A DNA stretch of 31,129 nt, from assembly GCA_003990745.1 (NCBI GenBank), contig RBNI01000449.1, forward strand, positions 1 to 31,129. The letters run 5' to 3'. Below, in pieces: positions 8,704 through 18,997 of this stretch. A program made the position numbers and the translations under genes. The stretch is from Jimgerdemannia flammicorona. Taxonomy: Eukaryota > Mucoromycota > Endogonomycetes > Endogonales > Endogonaceae. Each line of letters begins with the position of its first letter. Position 1 is the stretch's first letter. A model generated the notes under the pieces. The model was given only the letters and a program-made list of their open reading frames with translations, ran no database searches and had not been told where the DNA came from.

Positions 8704-9778
8704 TAGTACAGCCTGACTATATTATCATATAAATATTATCAATATGCATAAAAGTATATATGCTAGTATCAATAAATAGTCACTATTTCTTCTCTCTACT
8801 CTTTCTAAGTATTTTATATATAGCAATTAGCAATATTACTACTAGCTTATTTGAAGAAGTCAAAAAGAAGTATATTAAGGATATTAATATATAAGAAATT
8901 GCTAAACAAATCCTTGAAAAAAAAAAAAGCAATATTATAAAAAAGTTATATAAGAATATTTCTATTCAAAATAGATATATATATCAATAATATAAGGATT
9001 TGGATTCCTAATACTTCTATCTGCCTATAAATTCTATAAGAATTATATGACATATCTATAGCTAGTTATATAGAATTTGACAAGATATGTATACTAACAT
9101 ATTGTCTGAGATTCCTATAGACTCAAGATGATAGCTAACATTAAGAACTATATTATATTCTATGATGTTTGCTAAAGATATAAGTCTAGCAATCAATCTT
9201 TAGTGAAATACTATAGTTACTACCAATTCTCACCCAAAATTAAAACTATATCAAAATAAACTTTATTATCTAACTGTTAAAAATAAAGAAGAAAAGAGAT
9301 ATAATTATTATCTTTATTGATTGCCTCAGTAAGCAGACTGATTTTGTTATAACAATCACTACTGCAATAGCTCTAGAAACAGTATAATTATTTATTAATA
9401 ATGTATTCTATCTTTATAGATTACTATCAGTAATTATCTCTAATAGAGATATAAAATTCACAAGTAACTTCTGGTAAATATTTTTCAAAGAACTAGAGAC
9501 ATAACTCAAGATATCTACTACCTATTACTTACAGACAGATGACTAAACAGAATGAACTAATTTAACTCTAAAACAGATACTTAGTATCTATTATAGCTAT
9601 AGTAGAATAATTAAGATAAAAAACTAACTTTAGCTAAATTTATATATAATAATAGTATAAGTATAAGTATATATCTAAGAAAAAGTAAATAACTTTTTGC
9701 TAAATATAAAGAAGCAGTAATCTGATACAGATATATATCTGATATAATAAAAACTCTAACAGAATTTCCAAAAGACAG
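8704..9778 (+). pseudogene. int: Family-4 integrase remnant (plus strand)
   Basis: A badly decayed integrase is readable in pieces from about 8990 to 9700. IDCLSKQTDFV precedes the core, then VIISNRDIKFTSNFW carries the second aspartate and TDDxTExTNLTLKQIL the glutamate; copy D has VSDRDPKFTSHFW and TDGQTERMNRTLKQML. It is truncated on the left by the minus-strand LTR and interrupted on the right by copy B at 9779. The same element resumes at 25589. The first 280 bp (8704-8990) hold nothing I can assign. Confidence 0.7.
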
Positions 9779-10020
9779 TATAATGGTGACCTCAGAATGA
9801 TGACATCAGTACAGGAGACAGCCTTTTCTTACAAGTCACCAGATCGAAGCACAAGGAGATCATATGGTATACAAGATGAGCAATGATGACCAACTATGAG
9901 TCATTGTGACCACAGTATGGGTATCTTGAGGAATATAAAAGAAGGATTAAGGAACCATAATAGTAGCAACCAATAAGACCCATCAATCTCAAAATAGCTC
10001 AAAGACTTACCATAAATGAA

Positions 10021-10881
10021 ATGTCTGCTGCCCATCAAACCTCAAGGTCAAGAAACCACCAAGATATCTCAGTTGAAGAAAGGATGTTCCAAGACATCAG
10101 AAGAGCCATGAGGACCTGCACAAGAAGGACTCCTAGTATTAACCTGGGTACTGTAAAATCTTATCACTATATTCTCTACTGCTGTAAAATAGAAACAAGG
10201 ATCACCATTGCTACCAAATGCCTCCAAATATAGCAGGAGTACAAGATAGGAAACCTCCTCTGCCAAGAGTTCCCACAGGCCAGCACTCAAGAGCTACAAG
10301 ATACCACTCTCATAGATATATGTAAAACAAGAACAGCTAAGAAGATCCATCAGATCTTCAGGCATATACTATGGTTGATCCCCAACTTGAAGTATGTTAG
10401 AGTCTCAGACTTCAGAGACCTATCAGCCCACCATATCAATGCACTAGAAGTCAGGGTGGCTACAGAAGCCCAGTCTACTATCACCCTCAATAGTAATGAA
10501 GTAGAAGACTTCTGGCATCCTATCCTCTAGGACAACTCAGACCAATTCCTATAAGGATTGATCTCAGTATTCCAAGGCCTAAGCATCCAGGTTAGACCTC
10601 CCCAAGACCCCACATTTGTCTCCTATTTTGTGGAAGAAAACCTCATAGACTGGAGAGCCCCAGACCTCCTTGTTTCCACCACCACTAAATGTGATGACAT
10701 CATCAGCAATGACATCATCCTGCACAACATACATAAGATATATGACATATATGAGATATGTGACATATATGAAACACATGACCTACATGACAATGACAAA
10801 TTCACAGACCTCATCTCCTTTGAAGACATCCTGACCTCTGATGAGGATAAAGCCTCTATAGTCTTGAACATTCTGCTCTAA
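10021..10881 (+). pseudogene. LTR-encoded protein, family 1, copy B 5' LTR (broken)
   Basis: Counterpart of the intact frame at 2442-3296, 287 codons including the stop, in one frame from the same ATG to the same ...ILL stop region. It is broken by at least three stops that C-to-T or G-to-A changes explain: TAG at 10231 (TGG in copy A), TAG in the CTCTAGGAC segment near 10528 and TAA near 10552. The acidic C-terminus is kept but altered, with ISFEDILTSDEDK replacing the aspartate run. That the length is kept without frameshift suggests it was coding until RIP-like damage. Confidence 0.8.
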
Positions 10882-10895
10882 AGTCCTTTGGTGAC

Positions 10896-11035
10896 ACTGA
10901 ATTATTCCAGTACCAGCATTCTGATGTAATACTGAATTATTCCAGTACCAGCATTCTGATATAATACTGAATTATTCCAGCACTGGCATTCTGATGTGAT
11001 ACTGAATTATTTCAGTACTATTTTTCTATATTACT
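10896..11035 (+). repeat. 35-bp tandem repeat array, four units, in U3
   Basis: Units beginning ACTGAATTATTCCAG start at 10896, 10931, 10966 and 11001, exactly 35 bp apart. The 3' LTR has the same array at 25067, 25102, 25137 and 25172. It lies between the LTR gene and the TATA box. Confidence 0.88.
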
Positions 11036-11177
11036 AAAATTATACCAGCATTCTGAACCTGTACAACCATCAGTGTCAACCCTGGAACTTAGCAGTTTTT
11101 CCTGTTCTGGAATTTTATTTTAGTTATTGGAATTTATATTTAGCTTTATATCTTAGCAACTATTGAATTATATTTTG

Positions 11178-11210
11178 TATAAATACCCCTCTTATTTTCT
11201 CTGAAATAAA
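11178..11210 (+). promoter_or_regulatory. TATA box and AATAAA, copy B 5' LTR
   Basis: TATAAATAC (11178-11186) and AATAAA (11205-11210). This LTR would drive the element's full transcript; the start would fall shortly after the AATAAA. Confidence 0.65.
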
Positions 11211-11393
11211 GTCAGTCTACTTAGTGCAATATATACACTTCCTTACAAGTAATCTAAGAGATAACAAGATAGTTTAAAGATAAGAAGTTTGAGGACTATA
11301 AGAACTTGCTTATAACAAACTTGAGTTAGTCTAAGAGATACATCTTGAAGAGAATCTGGTATATTTGAAGGACTCAGTAACTACTATGTGACA

Positions 11394-11420
11394 ACTTGGT
11401 ATCCATTAGCTGGTGATTCA
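11394..11420 (+). other. Primer-binding region, family 1
   Basis: ACTTGGTATCCATTAGCTGG follows the LTR end. The TGG start two to four bases in fits a tRNA 3'-CCA primer, but I cannot name the tRNA from this window. Confidence 0.5.
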
Positions 11421-11519
11421 AGATGAATTCCTCACTTTCAAGCTGAAAAACAAACAACCACCACAACAACTACTCTGACTATAAGAGTCACCTCTGCAAG
11501 AATTCAAGATAAGATAGAA

Positions 11520-12662
11520 ATGTATCCCCCCACATTCTATAGATATACTACTGAAGAGTCAATCCTGATCTTCATTGAAGACTTTGAACAATTTACCACT
11601 ATACAAGCTCTTGGTGTGGATGCACAATTGGCCCTTCTACCAGTCAGCCTCAGAGGACCTACCAGAGACAAGTTTAATATAGCCACTATTACTGATAATG
11701 GTGCAGCCAAACTTGCCAATATGAAGGCCTTCCTCAGAACAATATACTATACTGAAGAGATCAAGAAAGCTCTCAAAGATCAACTCAATACTATCTGCCA
11801 GAGACTCAGTGAAGATCCCAACTCATTCTATATCCAAATCTGCCACCAGATTATCTTGGCTGGCTATGATGATGCCCTTAAGGAACAAATAGTGGATTCA
11901 ATCTTCCTCAAAGGAGTTTATCCTGAAATTGCCCTAGCAATCCAGTTTACCCTAACTATACTGACCCTTGATCAGAAAGTAGTCTTTACACAGAGATATT
12001 GGACTGCCAGACACCCTGCTAAATACTTAATGGAGAAAATAACTGGCATCAAGATGGAGCTATCAAAGTCAACTAGTATCATACCCACTACAGTTGTAAA
12101 CAGATAACCAACTCCACCTACCCCCAAGGCAGCCAAAGCTAACCCAGTGGAGGAACTCACCAAGCAGTTTGCTGAAATGACTGCACACCTTAGTGATGTT
12201 GTTAGAGAAGTCCAAAGTGCCAACAGGAGACCAGTGCAGAGATTTGCAGTTACTATAGAAGAATACAATATCACATGCTTCAGATGTGAAGAAGAAGGCC
12301 ACTATGTAAAGAATTGTATGACTGAAACAAGATATAAAGCCCAACCAAGCAATGCTAGCAGAACCAGAGAACAAACCAATGCAGTAGTCATCAAGGAGAT
12401 TGGTGATACTGATGATGAAGAATACTACAAAGAGCTCAAATTCTACCCTGCTACTGAAGGTACCAGAACCCAGTCCAAGCCCTATGACAAGAAGAGCAAC
12501 AGCAAGCCAGTTGGAAGACCAAAGAAGACTCCAGCTATCACTATTCAAAGCAAGACTCAACCTGAGGAGATTGATCAAGACATGGAGTTAGATGAAGCTG
12601 CCCACCAAATTATTGAAGGCACTACTCTAGTCTCAAGAGAAAGCAAAAGCAAGAAGGAATAG
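11520..12662 (+). pseudogene. gag: Family-1 gag (copy B), with CCHC zinc knuckle
   Basis: Gag forms the virus-like particle and binds the RNA. The frame from ATG 11520 runs to TAG at 12660, interrupted by TAA at 12105-12107; both are one transition from CAA/CAG and the same frame continues. The N-terminal half (FYRYTTEESILIFIEDFEQF, then SLRGPTRDKF) looks like the Gypsy capsid region. The nucleocapsid knuckle CFRCEEEGHYVKNC near 12279-12320 is a perfect CX2CX4HX4C. A basic and acidic tail follows. The frame is open upstream to 11427, but the first Met is at 11520. It reads directly into protease and dUTPase, so the product was probably one Gag-PR-dUTPase polyprotein. Confidence 0.88.
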
Positions 12663-13319
12663 AAGCTACACAAGACCAAGATCTACCAGTATGATATCTA
12701 CAAGGACCTCAAGAAACAGAAGATCAATACTACTTTTGGACAGCTAGCCAAAGTCCCTGTCTTCAGACAGCAGTTGAGAGTAGGACTTGTAACTACTGCC
12801 AAGAATCAAGAGTACAAGATTGTAGAAGCTCACAATGTATAGGAAGAATTAGAAGACTCAGGTGAAGAATCCAAAGATCAGTGCAAGACATCAGCCTATA
12901 CCCCATATCAGATCAAAGATTGTATCTTTGATGCTATCATTGATACTGATGCTAAAGGATGCCTCATGAGTAAGAAGGCAATTGACTGCCTAGGCTGGGA
13001 CATTGAAGAGTCCACCAAGATAGTCTATGTCACAGTAGATGGTATACGAGCTACCCCCCTTGGCAAAATCTGAGAAGTCCCCATCAAGATAGGAGGAGCT
13101 ATCATCTCAGTAGATGTGATTGTTATAAGTACCACTAACTATGATATCCTCATTAGCAACCAATGGCTTTACAAGGCCAAGGCCATCATTGATCTCAATG
13201 CTCAGAAGATGCAGATCAACTATAGAAGAAGAAAGATATGAGTCTCTATCAATATCCACAAAGGAGTCCTACCAGACATAGAGAAAGGAGATGAAGAGGA
13301 TATAGAAGTCTTTATATAC
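12663..13319 (+). pseudogene. pro: Family-1 aspartic protease (copy B)
   Basis: In the same frame as gag, past TAG 12660. The active-site loop reads IIDTDAKGCLM (near 12940), where the expected DTGA has G changed to D by GGT to GAT. TNYDILISNQWL and AIIDLNAQKMQI match the flap-distal strand pattern (YDILxGxxWL) of retroviral-type proteases. Stops at about 12838, 13070 and 13240 are again transition-type. The enzyme would cut the Gag-PR-dUTPase polyprotein. It is dead here, both by stops and by loss of the active-site glycine. Confidence 0.82.
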
Positions 13320-14107
13320 TTGGTGAATAAGAACAAGAACAAGACACCCAAGCTCACAGATGAGCAGTGGTACAACAAGATCATTGATGGCTATACCCCT
13401 CAAGAAAGATGCCCCCATAGTACTAGGATATACTACTCTGAACACCTGAATGACTGCTGGTCCTATATCAGTGAAGTCAGGAAAATCTGCCAACAGAAAC
13501 ATGAGCAAGAAGCTGCTGAAGCAAAAAGGAAAGCTGAAGAAGATGATCAGCCCCCTGAGCTTCAAGCTGACAGTGATGATGAGGAGGAACAAGAATTAGA
13601 CATCACCCTCAAGGTCAAGAAGTTTCACCCTAAAGCTAAGATCCCAGAATACAAGACTGAAGGAGTCATAAGAATGAACCTTGCCAGCATTCAAGATGCT
13701 ACCCTTGAACCACAGACCACTACCCTACTTGGCACTGGAATTAGAGTCAAGCTACCAGAGAACCATGCTGGAATTATCAAGACCAGGAGCAGTCTGGCCA
13801 AAAGTGAAATCTCAGTTGAAGGAGGAGTAATTGACCCTGATTATACTGGTAAAATCTTCCTCATAGTCAGGAATCACAACCCCACCACCCCATTCAAAGT
13901 CAAGAAGTATGACAGAATTGACTAGATACTGATCCATGAAATCAAGAAGCCCAAGATCACTGAAGCCATCAAACTCATCAAGACCAAGAGAGGAGAACAA
14001 GGCTTTGGATCTACTGGAAGAGGAGCCTATGCCACCACCAATATTACCAAACTTGAGTACAAGAAAGACAGGGACCAGAACAAGTACACATACATATACC
14101 ATTAGAG
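13320..14107 (+). pseudogene. Family-1 linker and dUTPase domain (copy B)
   Basis: This continues the gag-protease frame. First comes a linker with YTPQERCPH...NDCWSYISE (13389-13476) and a charged coiled-coil-like stretch (EQEAAEAKRKAEED). Then the dUTPase: motif 1 IRMNLAS (probably a mutated GMDLAS; GAC to AAC), TGIRVKLPENHAGI, motif 2 KTRSSLAK, motif 3 GGVIDPDYTGK (13821-13853), motif 4 YDRID*IL with TAG for Gln, and motif 5 RGEQGFGSTG (13989-14018). Retroviral dUTPases are known from betaretroviruses and non-primate lentiviruses; here the domain sits between protease and RT. The frame closes about 85 bases past motif 5 and RT begins in the +1 frame, so the two frames overlap. Confidence 0.88.
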
Positions 14108-15543
14108 AAAACTTTCCCCTAGAAGAACAACTTCTTAAGATCCTATACCAGAATAAAGAAGTACTTGCTACAGACTTCAGAGATATCCACAATTAAGAAC
14201 CCAAGTACTACCATGAAGTTGACACTAGTGATACCAAGCCCATCTACCAGAAGGCCAGATCCATACCACCTGCCTACAGAGAATGACTGTGAGCAGAACT
14301 CAAGAAAATGGAAGAAGCTGGAATTATTAAGCAAGCTATCAGTCTCTGGGCTTCACTTATTGTCCTTGCTCCAAAGAAAGGAGGCAAGTCTGGAGAGTTT
14401 GCACCAAGACTCTGCATTAACTATAGAAAGCTCAATACCATCATTAAGAAGGATAGACAGTCCTTGCCAAATATTCAAGAAATCCTTACCACTCTTGGAA
14501 GCAAAGCCAAATACTATACTACCTTGGATCTATTCTCAGACTTTCATCAGATTGGTCTCACTCAAGATGCCAGTGAGAAATCAGCCTTCATCACACCTAA
14601 TGCCACCTATATCTATCTGCAAATGCCATTTGAAATATGCAATGCCCCAGCAAGTTTCCAGTGAATGATGAACAGAGTCTTTAGTAATGAGATTGGAAAA
14701 TGGCTCTTTGTCTATGTTGACAATATGATCATCTTCAGCAATACTGTACAGAAACATATCAACTATATATACCTAGCCCTCAAGAAGCTCAAGGAGTATG
14801 ACCTCTACATCAAGCCTAAGAAATGTAAGTTTGTGGCTCAAGAAATTGCCTACCTAGGACACCTCATCAACCAGATCAGAATCCACACAGACTGCATGAA
14901 GATTGAGGCTATTGTAGCCTACCCAAGACCCAGAACAACTACAGAAGTCCATACCTTCCTTGGACTGGCCAGTTACTACAGAAGATTTATCAAAGGATAC
15001 TCCAATATTGCAGTACCTATCTACAAGCTACTGAAGAAGGAAACCAAATTCAAATGGACCAAGAAATGCCAAGAAACCTTCAATGAACTCAAGGCCAGGT
15101 TGATCCAAACACCTATCCTCAGAAGACCAGATTGGAACCTAAAATTCATCCTGCAGACAGATGTAAGTACTATAGAACTTGGAGCAGTCCTAGCTCAGAA
15201 GAAAGATGGATATAAATATATCATCTCCTATGCAAGCCAAGGTACCCACAGAGCAGAACAGAACTATGAGTCATGCAAGCTCAAATACTTAGCAGTAGTT
15301 TAGGCAGTAGACAAGTTCTACTACTATCTAGCTGGAAAATACTTCACCATTCAAACAGACCATTCCACTCTTGCCTGGCTATTCCACACTCTGAACCCCA
15401 AAGAAATATATGTTAGATAGATCTATAGGCTGCAAGAGTATGACTGTACTGTTAAGCACTACTCAGAAAGAACTAATACCAATACTGATACACTCCCAAG
15501 GACACCCCGAAATACCCCCATCAAGACTATTCAATATGAATAA
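13936..15543 (+). pseudogene. pol: Family-1 reverse transcriptase and RNase H (copy B)
   Basis: The frame is +1 relative to gag-PR-dUTPase and overlaps it from 13936. RT blocks: KKMEEAGIIKQAISLWASL, RLCINYRKLN, YYTTLDLFSDFHQIGL, FITPNATYIYLQMPF, then YVDN at 14713-14724 where active enzymes have YVDD (GAT/GAC to AAT). RNase H follows from ~15090 with QTDVST, YESCKLKYLAVV (E to K) and QTDHST. Stops at 14196, 14662-14664 and about 15301, among others, are transition-type. The frame ends at TAA 15541-15543, overlapping the integrase ATG as in copy A. It would make the cDNA; it cannot here. Confidence 0.9.
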
Positions 15544-16094
15544 GGAGTTATACTATAGATTAATCAGCTATCTTAGGCAGCAGAAGATGCTCAACCACCT
15601 TGAACCCTGGACAATCACTATCATCAACTGGACTTGGAAACAGTTTAAACTAGACAACACTATACTTAGAAAAGGAGGAAAGCTAGTAATATCCAAATAT
15701 AAGAAGTATTAAGTAATGAAGGAAGTATATGAGCAAGGACACCTAGGAGGAACCAACATATATGACAAGGCAAGAAGAATCATGTGGTGGCCCAAAATGG
15801 AAGAAGACCTGTGCCAATTTGTCAAAGAGTGTGACAAGTACCAAAAACGAAAATAAGATCAGTAAGACCAGGTACCTGGGTTACCAAGAATTGAGCCTAT
15901 CTCCTTCCACCACATCACAATAGATATCATTGGGCCACTATCAGTAATACTATCAGGAAACTACTATATTATAGTTATTATAGACCTCTTTACCAAATAG
16001 ATAGAAGCAGGAGTATTATAAAAAGCCAATGCTCTCTCTATAGCTGACTTCTTGCATTAAGAAATCATCTGCTACTACAAGACACCAAAGCAAA
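15536..16094 (+). pseudogene. int: Family-1 integrase, 5' segment (copy B), cut by copy C
   Basis: It starts at the ATG overlapping the RNase H stop. HxxxH is kept (YEQGHLGG) but the CxxC pair is damaged (ECDKYQK). The reading stops at KTPKQ, where copy C is inserted; copy A continues with ITTDYRTEF. Several transition stops are present (e.g. about 15713 and 15855). The rest is at 22949-23637. Confidence 0.88.
16090..16094 (+). repeat. Target-site duplication GCAAA, left of copy C
   Basis: GCAAA here and at 22944-22948 flank copy C exactly, and the host integrase sequence joins cleanly across them. A 5-bp duplication is usual for Ty3/Gypsy integrases. Confidence 0.92.
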
Positions 16095-17599
16095 TATAAG
16101 CATACAACCTCCAAGCCACCAAAATCACATGGCATCCTCAGAACTAATTTGGAAACTACATGCGAGACTACAAAACAAGTTACTGAAGAGATCATCTGGT
16201 TATACAAAATATGCCAGTAAGTATAAGAACCCACCACCAAGATACAAGAATACTAGAAGAAGTACTACAACCATAAGACTGACTCTGAACTGCTATAACT
16301 AGTTTGATATACTGTACTATTATAAAAGGAAACTGAAAAGTACCAAACTCAAATCAAGACAAGAAGAACCCTATCTCATCTATCAAAAGGTTCACGAACT
16401 GCACTTATCAACTCAAGACCAAGATATACTGTGACTATACAAGACCTCATTACTTAGCAGAAGCAAAATACATTTGAACAACTCTATTTACTCTATCTGT
16501 GTCACCTCCTTTGGAGAGTGACAGATGCTTCATCTGAACTCAAGAAAGCTGACATTGTCGAAACCAATCTCATGCCATCCACATGACAGATATTATTACT
16601 AGAAATTGCCTCAGATTACAGAAAATATCATTTCCAAGAGGTTCGAACCCCCAGCCATGATATTAGGAGCCCTCACCCTAGATGAGAATGGCCAGTCCTC
16701 ATAAATGCATCAGCAGACCAAAAAAAAAGAGAACCAAGACCTGTTATCCTTATACAACCACCACCACCAAGGACAGCCTTAATCTTGCAAGAGATAGAAG
16801 TGACGATACCTTGAAACTGATGATATCAGAAGTCAGAAAACTGCTCAGACTTTGCCAGTAATGATGTCATCAATAGTGATATCATCAAAGACTAACCAGA
16901 CAGTACCTAAACCTATAAATAGCTTAGCAGTCATAGTATAGTTAGATTAGCCTTATATGACATGACTGTGAACTGACTCAGTAGTCAGATGATCTCTTGA
17001 CATATCAGATCACACTTGTACTATATGACTGCATTCCGACTCAATAAGGCACTTAGTGCTATATCTATATCTAGCATAGTCCAGATAGTCCCTCACTAGT
17101 ATAAATACCCCCTCCCCCAGACCTCAGAATCTCAGACTTGAACAGATCTGAACAATCTGAACACAACTCCTGAACACTTTCCCACAATATCTCTTCACAT
17201 AACTACTCCTAGTATAGTAATATCATAAATAGCAAATAAACCTATTTAATAACCCACAAACCACTCTTAAGTAAATCCGCTCCCTGTTAGGTCCCACTCC
17301 TAACCTGTCATGAAATTTCCTAATTGGGTATTATCTGCAGCAATATGCCAATTCAACTAAGCTGGTCTTAGTTTCTTGAACTTCCTGAAATATGGAAAAT
17401 CCTGAATATCCAGAACTAGTCCGAAAAAGAACTTTGGTTGAGATGTCAATCCAATCTTGAAATCAATAAGCATAGAGGACATACTCTATATGAAATTGAT
17501 CTTGACCATAAGAAAACAGTCTTCCAGAATATCCAGAACTTCTAGAAAACCCTTTCAGAACTATGTAATGATTACCCTAAAAAAAACAACCCTCCTACA
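16095..17599 (+). repeat. Family-2 5' LTR of copy C (1505 bp)
   Basis: It begins TATAAG (TGTAAG with G to A) and ends CCTACA; the intact end pair seen in copy D is TGTAAG...CTTACA. The TATA box TATAAATAC is at 17100-17108 and AATAAA at 17235-17240. Compared with copy D (2063 bp) it lacks about 560 bp from U3, and the LTR gene survives only in scraps. Short frames such as 17457-17687 are not genes. Confidence 0.9.
17100..17240 (+). promoter_or_regulatory. TATA box and AATAAA of family-2 LTR, copy C 5'
   Basis: TATAAATACCCCCTCCCCC is shared with copy D. The AATAAA lies 130 bp downstream, so in this family the signal is probably inside R. Confidence 0.6.
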
Positions 17600-17625
17600 A
17601 CTTAGTAGCAGTGGTTTACAATCCA
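17600..17625 (+). other. Primer-binding region, family 2
   Basis: ACTTAGTAGCAGTGG follows the LTR end. If TAGTAGC derives from TGGTAGC by G to A, it would resemble the initiator tRNA-Met type of site known from yeast elements. The family-4 element has ATTTAGTAGTAGCAGATGG at the same place. Confidence 0.4.
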
Positions 17626-18534
17626 ATTCCACTTCAAGACACTTTCTCACCCTACTACAAACCCCTTTGCAAATTCCTACAAGTTAGTATAAAGCCCAAC
17701 CTCTGAACTAGAATTTATTCTGAACTATCTGACAATCTGGAGAGAATTGAACCTGACGTATAAGGATAATTTGACCTCCACACCTGCAACAAGTGGGACA
17801 AACTTCATTCAAAGAAAGAAGTATTCCAATTAAACTAGCAAATAGGTGAAACTCTATTCACTGAACTCCTTGCACTATACCCAGTAAGTCAAGATGAAGA
17901 AGGTCTTATTGAAGCCTTCTTTACTCTTCTCAATAAGAGTTTTGTCAGCTCTACAAATCCGAGTGACCTAGGACAACCAGCAGCAGTCTTTTTAGCCTTA
18001 GTTCCTCATAAAGCCCAAGCCTCTATAGCCAAGTGGCTTAACTCTACCAACTTTCACCATATCAGGACCAAGACTGCTTTATACTACCAATTCCAGAACA
18101 GCAAGGCCTGCCATATTCTTAAAGAAGAAGCAAGAGAAACCCTTCACCAACTACCTGACCCTGAACCAGAAGCAGGCCCTGCTACAGCCCTACCTGAATC
18201 TGGAACCAACACTGAACCAGAACTTGACTTTGAATTAAGTCCATCTGAAATCAGATATACAACTAATTCTGTCTACTTTGACACCAAGCAAACCCAATTA
18301 CATGGGGATCAAACCAAAGAAGAGGAGGAGTATCTCAGTGAATTCGATCCCAGATATACCACTGAAGGAGATATACCTCTATCAGGACAAAATACACCAA
18401 TACAGCAATAGACAGCTATCTATCAAGCCCTTACTCCAGACCCATAACTATTACTCCAGCAACTTATACAGACCCAAAGAACTCCATCACACTCTGCATC
18501 AGTACCTCAAGTAGTACCAGTAACACTACTACCA

Positions 18535-18550
18535 GCAGTCTAACTACCTC
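18535..18550 (+). repeat. 16-bp target duplication, left
   Basis: GCAGTCTAACTACCTC occurs here and at 18982-18997, flanking the poly-T-initiated insert. Long duplications of this size are typical of LINE-type target-primed insertion. Confidence 0.92.
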
Positions 18551-18981
18551 TTTTTTTTTTTTTTTTAATGGACTCATAGTCCTACAGAATTTTATTAGAA
18601 GGAAACCTAGACTATATAGGCCAAAACTCTCCCCCACCACCCACCAAACAATATCCCCCCATTAACCTAGGCTACTAAATTGTCCAGCAGTCCCACTGCT
18701 CCAACTATGCCTATCAAACACCAGCTACGTCAATCCCCATGACATAGACTAGACTTGTCTGCTCACCAGGGCTGGATCATTGTTTACATGTGAGAGCACA
18801 CCTATGCATCAGATCTAGCAGCACTGGGACTGAATAAAGAATAGCCCCCCGAATCCCAAAAGAAAGCCTGAGGTAAAGAAAAACCCCCCAACCAACCAAC
18901 AGAGAGCAAAGTGGATTCAAAGCGAGTGAGTAAAGGACTTACACACAGCACCTTCCTCAAAGGACTTACATATGGGCTAGG
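18551..18981 (-). mobile_element. Retroposed polyadenylated transcript or SINE (431 bp, minus strand)
   Basis: The plus strand begins with 16 T, so the inserted RNA ran on the minus strand and ended in poly(A). AATAAA lies about 30 bases upstream of the tail (CTAATAAAATTCTG, minus strand), as in a polymerase II mRNA. It is flanked by a perfect 16-bp duplication. Base composition is far more balanced than the surroundings and the duplications are undamaged, so the insertion is young. I see no long reading frame and no clear tRNA-like promoter boxes, so it is more likely a processed 3' UTR or non-coding transcript than a SINE. It contains a repeated TGTAAGTCCTTT near its 5' end. Confidence 0.85.
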
Positions 18982-18997
18982 GCAGTCTAACTACCTC
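18982..18997 (+). repeat. 16-bp target duplication, right
   Basis: Second copy of GCAGTCTAACTACCTC; the gag sequence resumes here. Confidence 0.92.

Larger units (their letters stand above)
9779..11393 (+). repeat. Family-1 5' LTR of copy B (1615 bp)
   Basis: It starts TATAATGG (TGTAATGG with G to A) and ends TATGTGACA directly before the primer-binding region. It matches 23951-25588 and 2200-3744 over the full length, including the coding U3 part. The copy-B pair (1615 and 1638 bp) is clearly diverged by transitions and small indels. Confidence 0.9.

Noticed and set aside
12069..12578. Minus-strand 169-codon frame with membrane-like segments
   Set aside because: Exact antisense of the family-1 gag zinc-knuckle region, which is clearly the coding strand.
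18551..18981. Insert considered as a tRNA-derived SINE
   Set aside because: I could not find convincing A and B boxes near its 5' end, and the AATAAA near the tail points to a polymerase II transcript.
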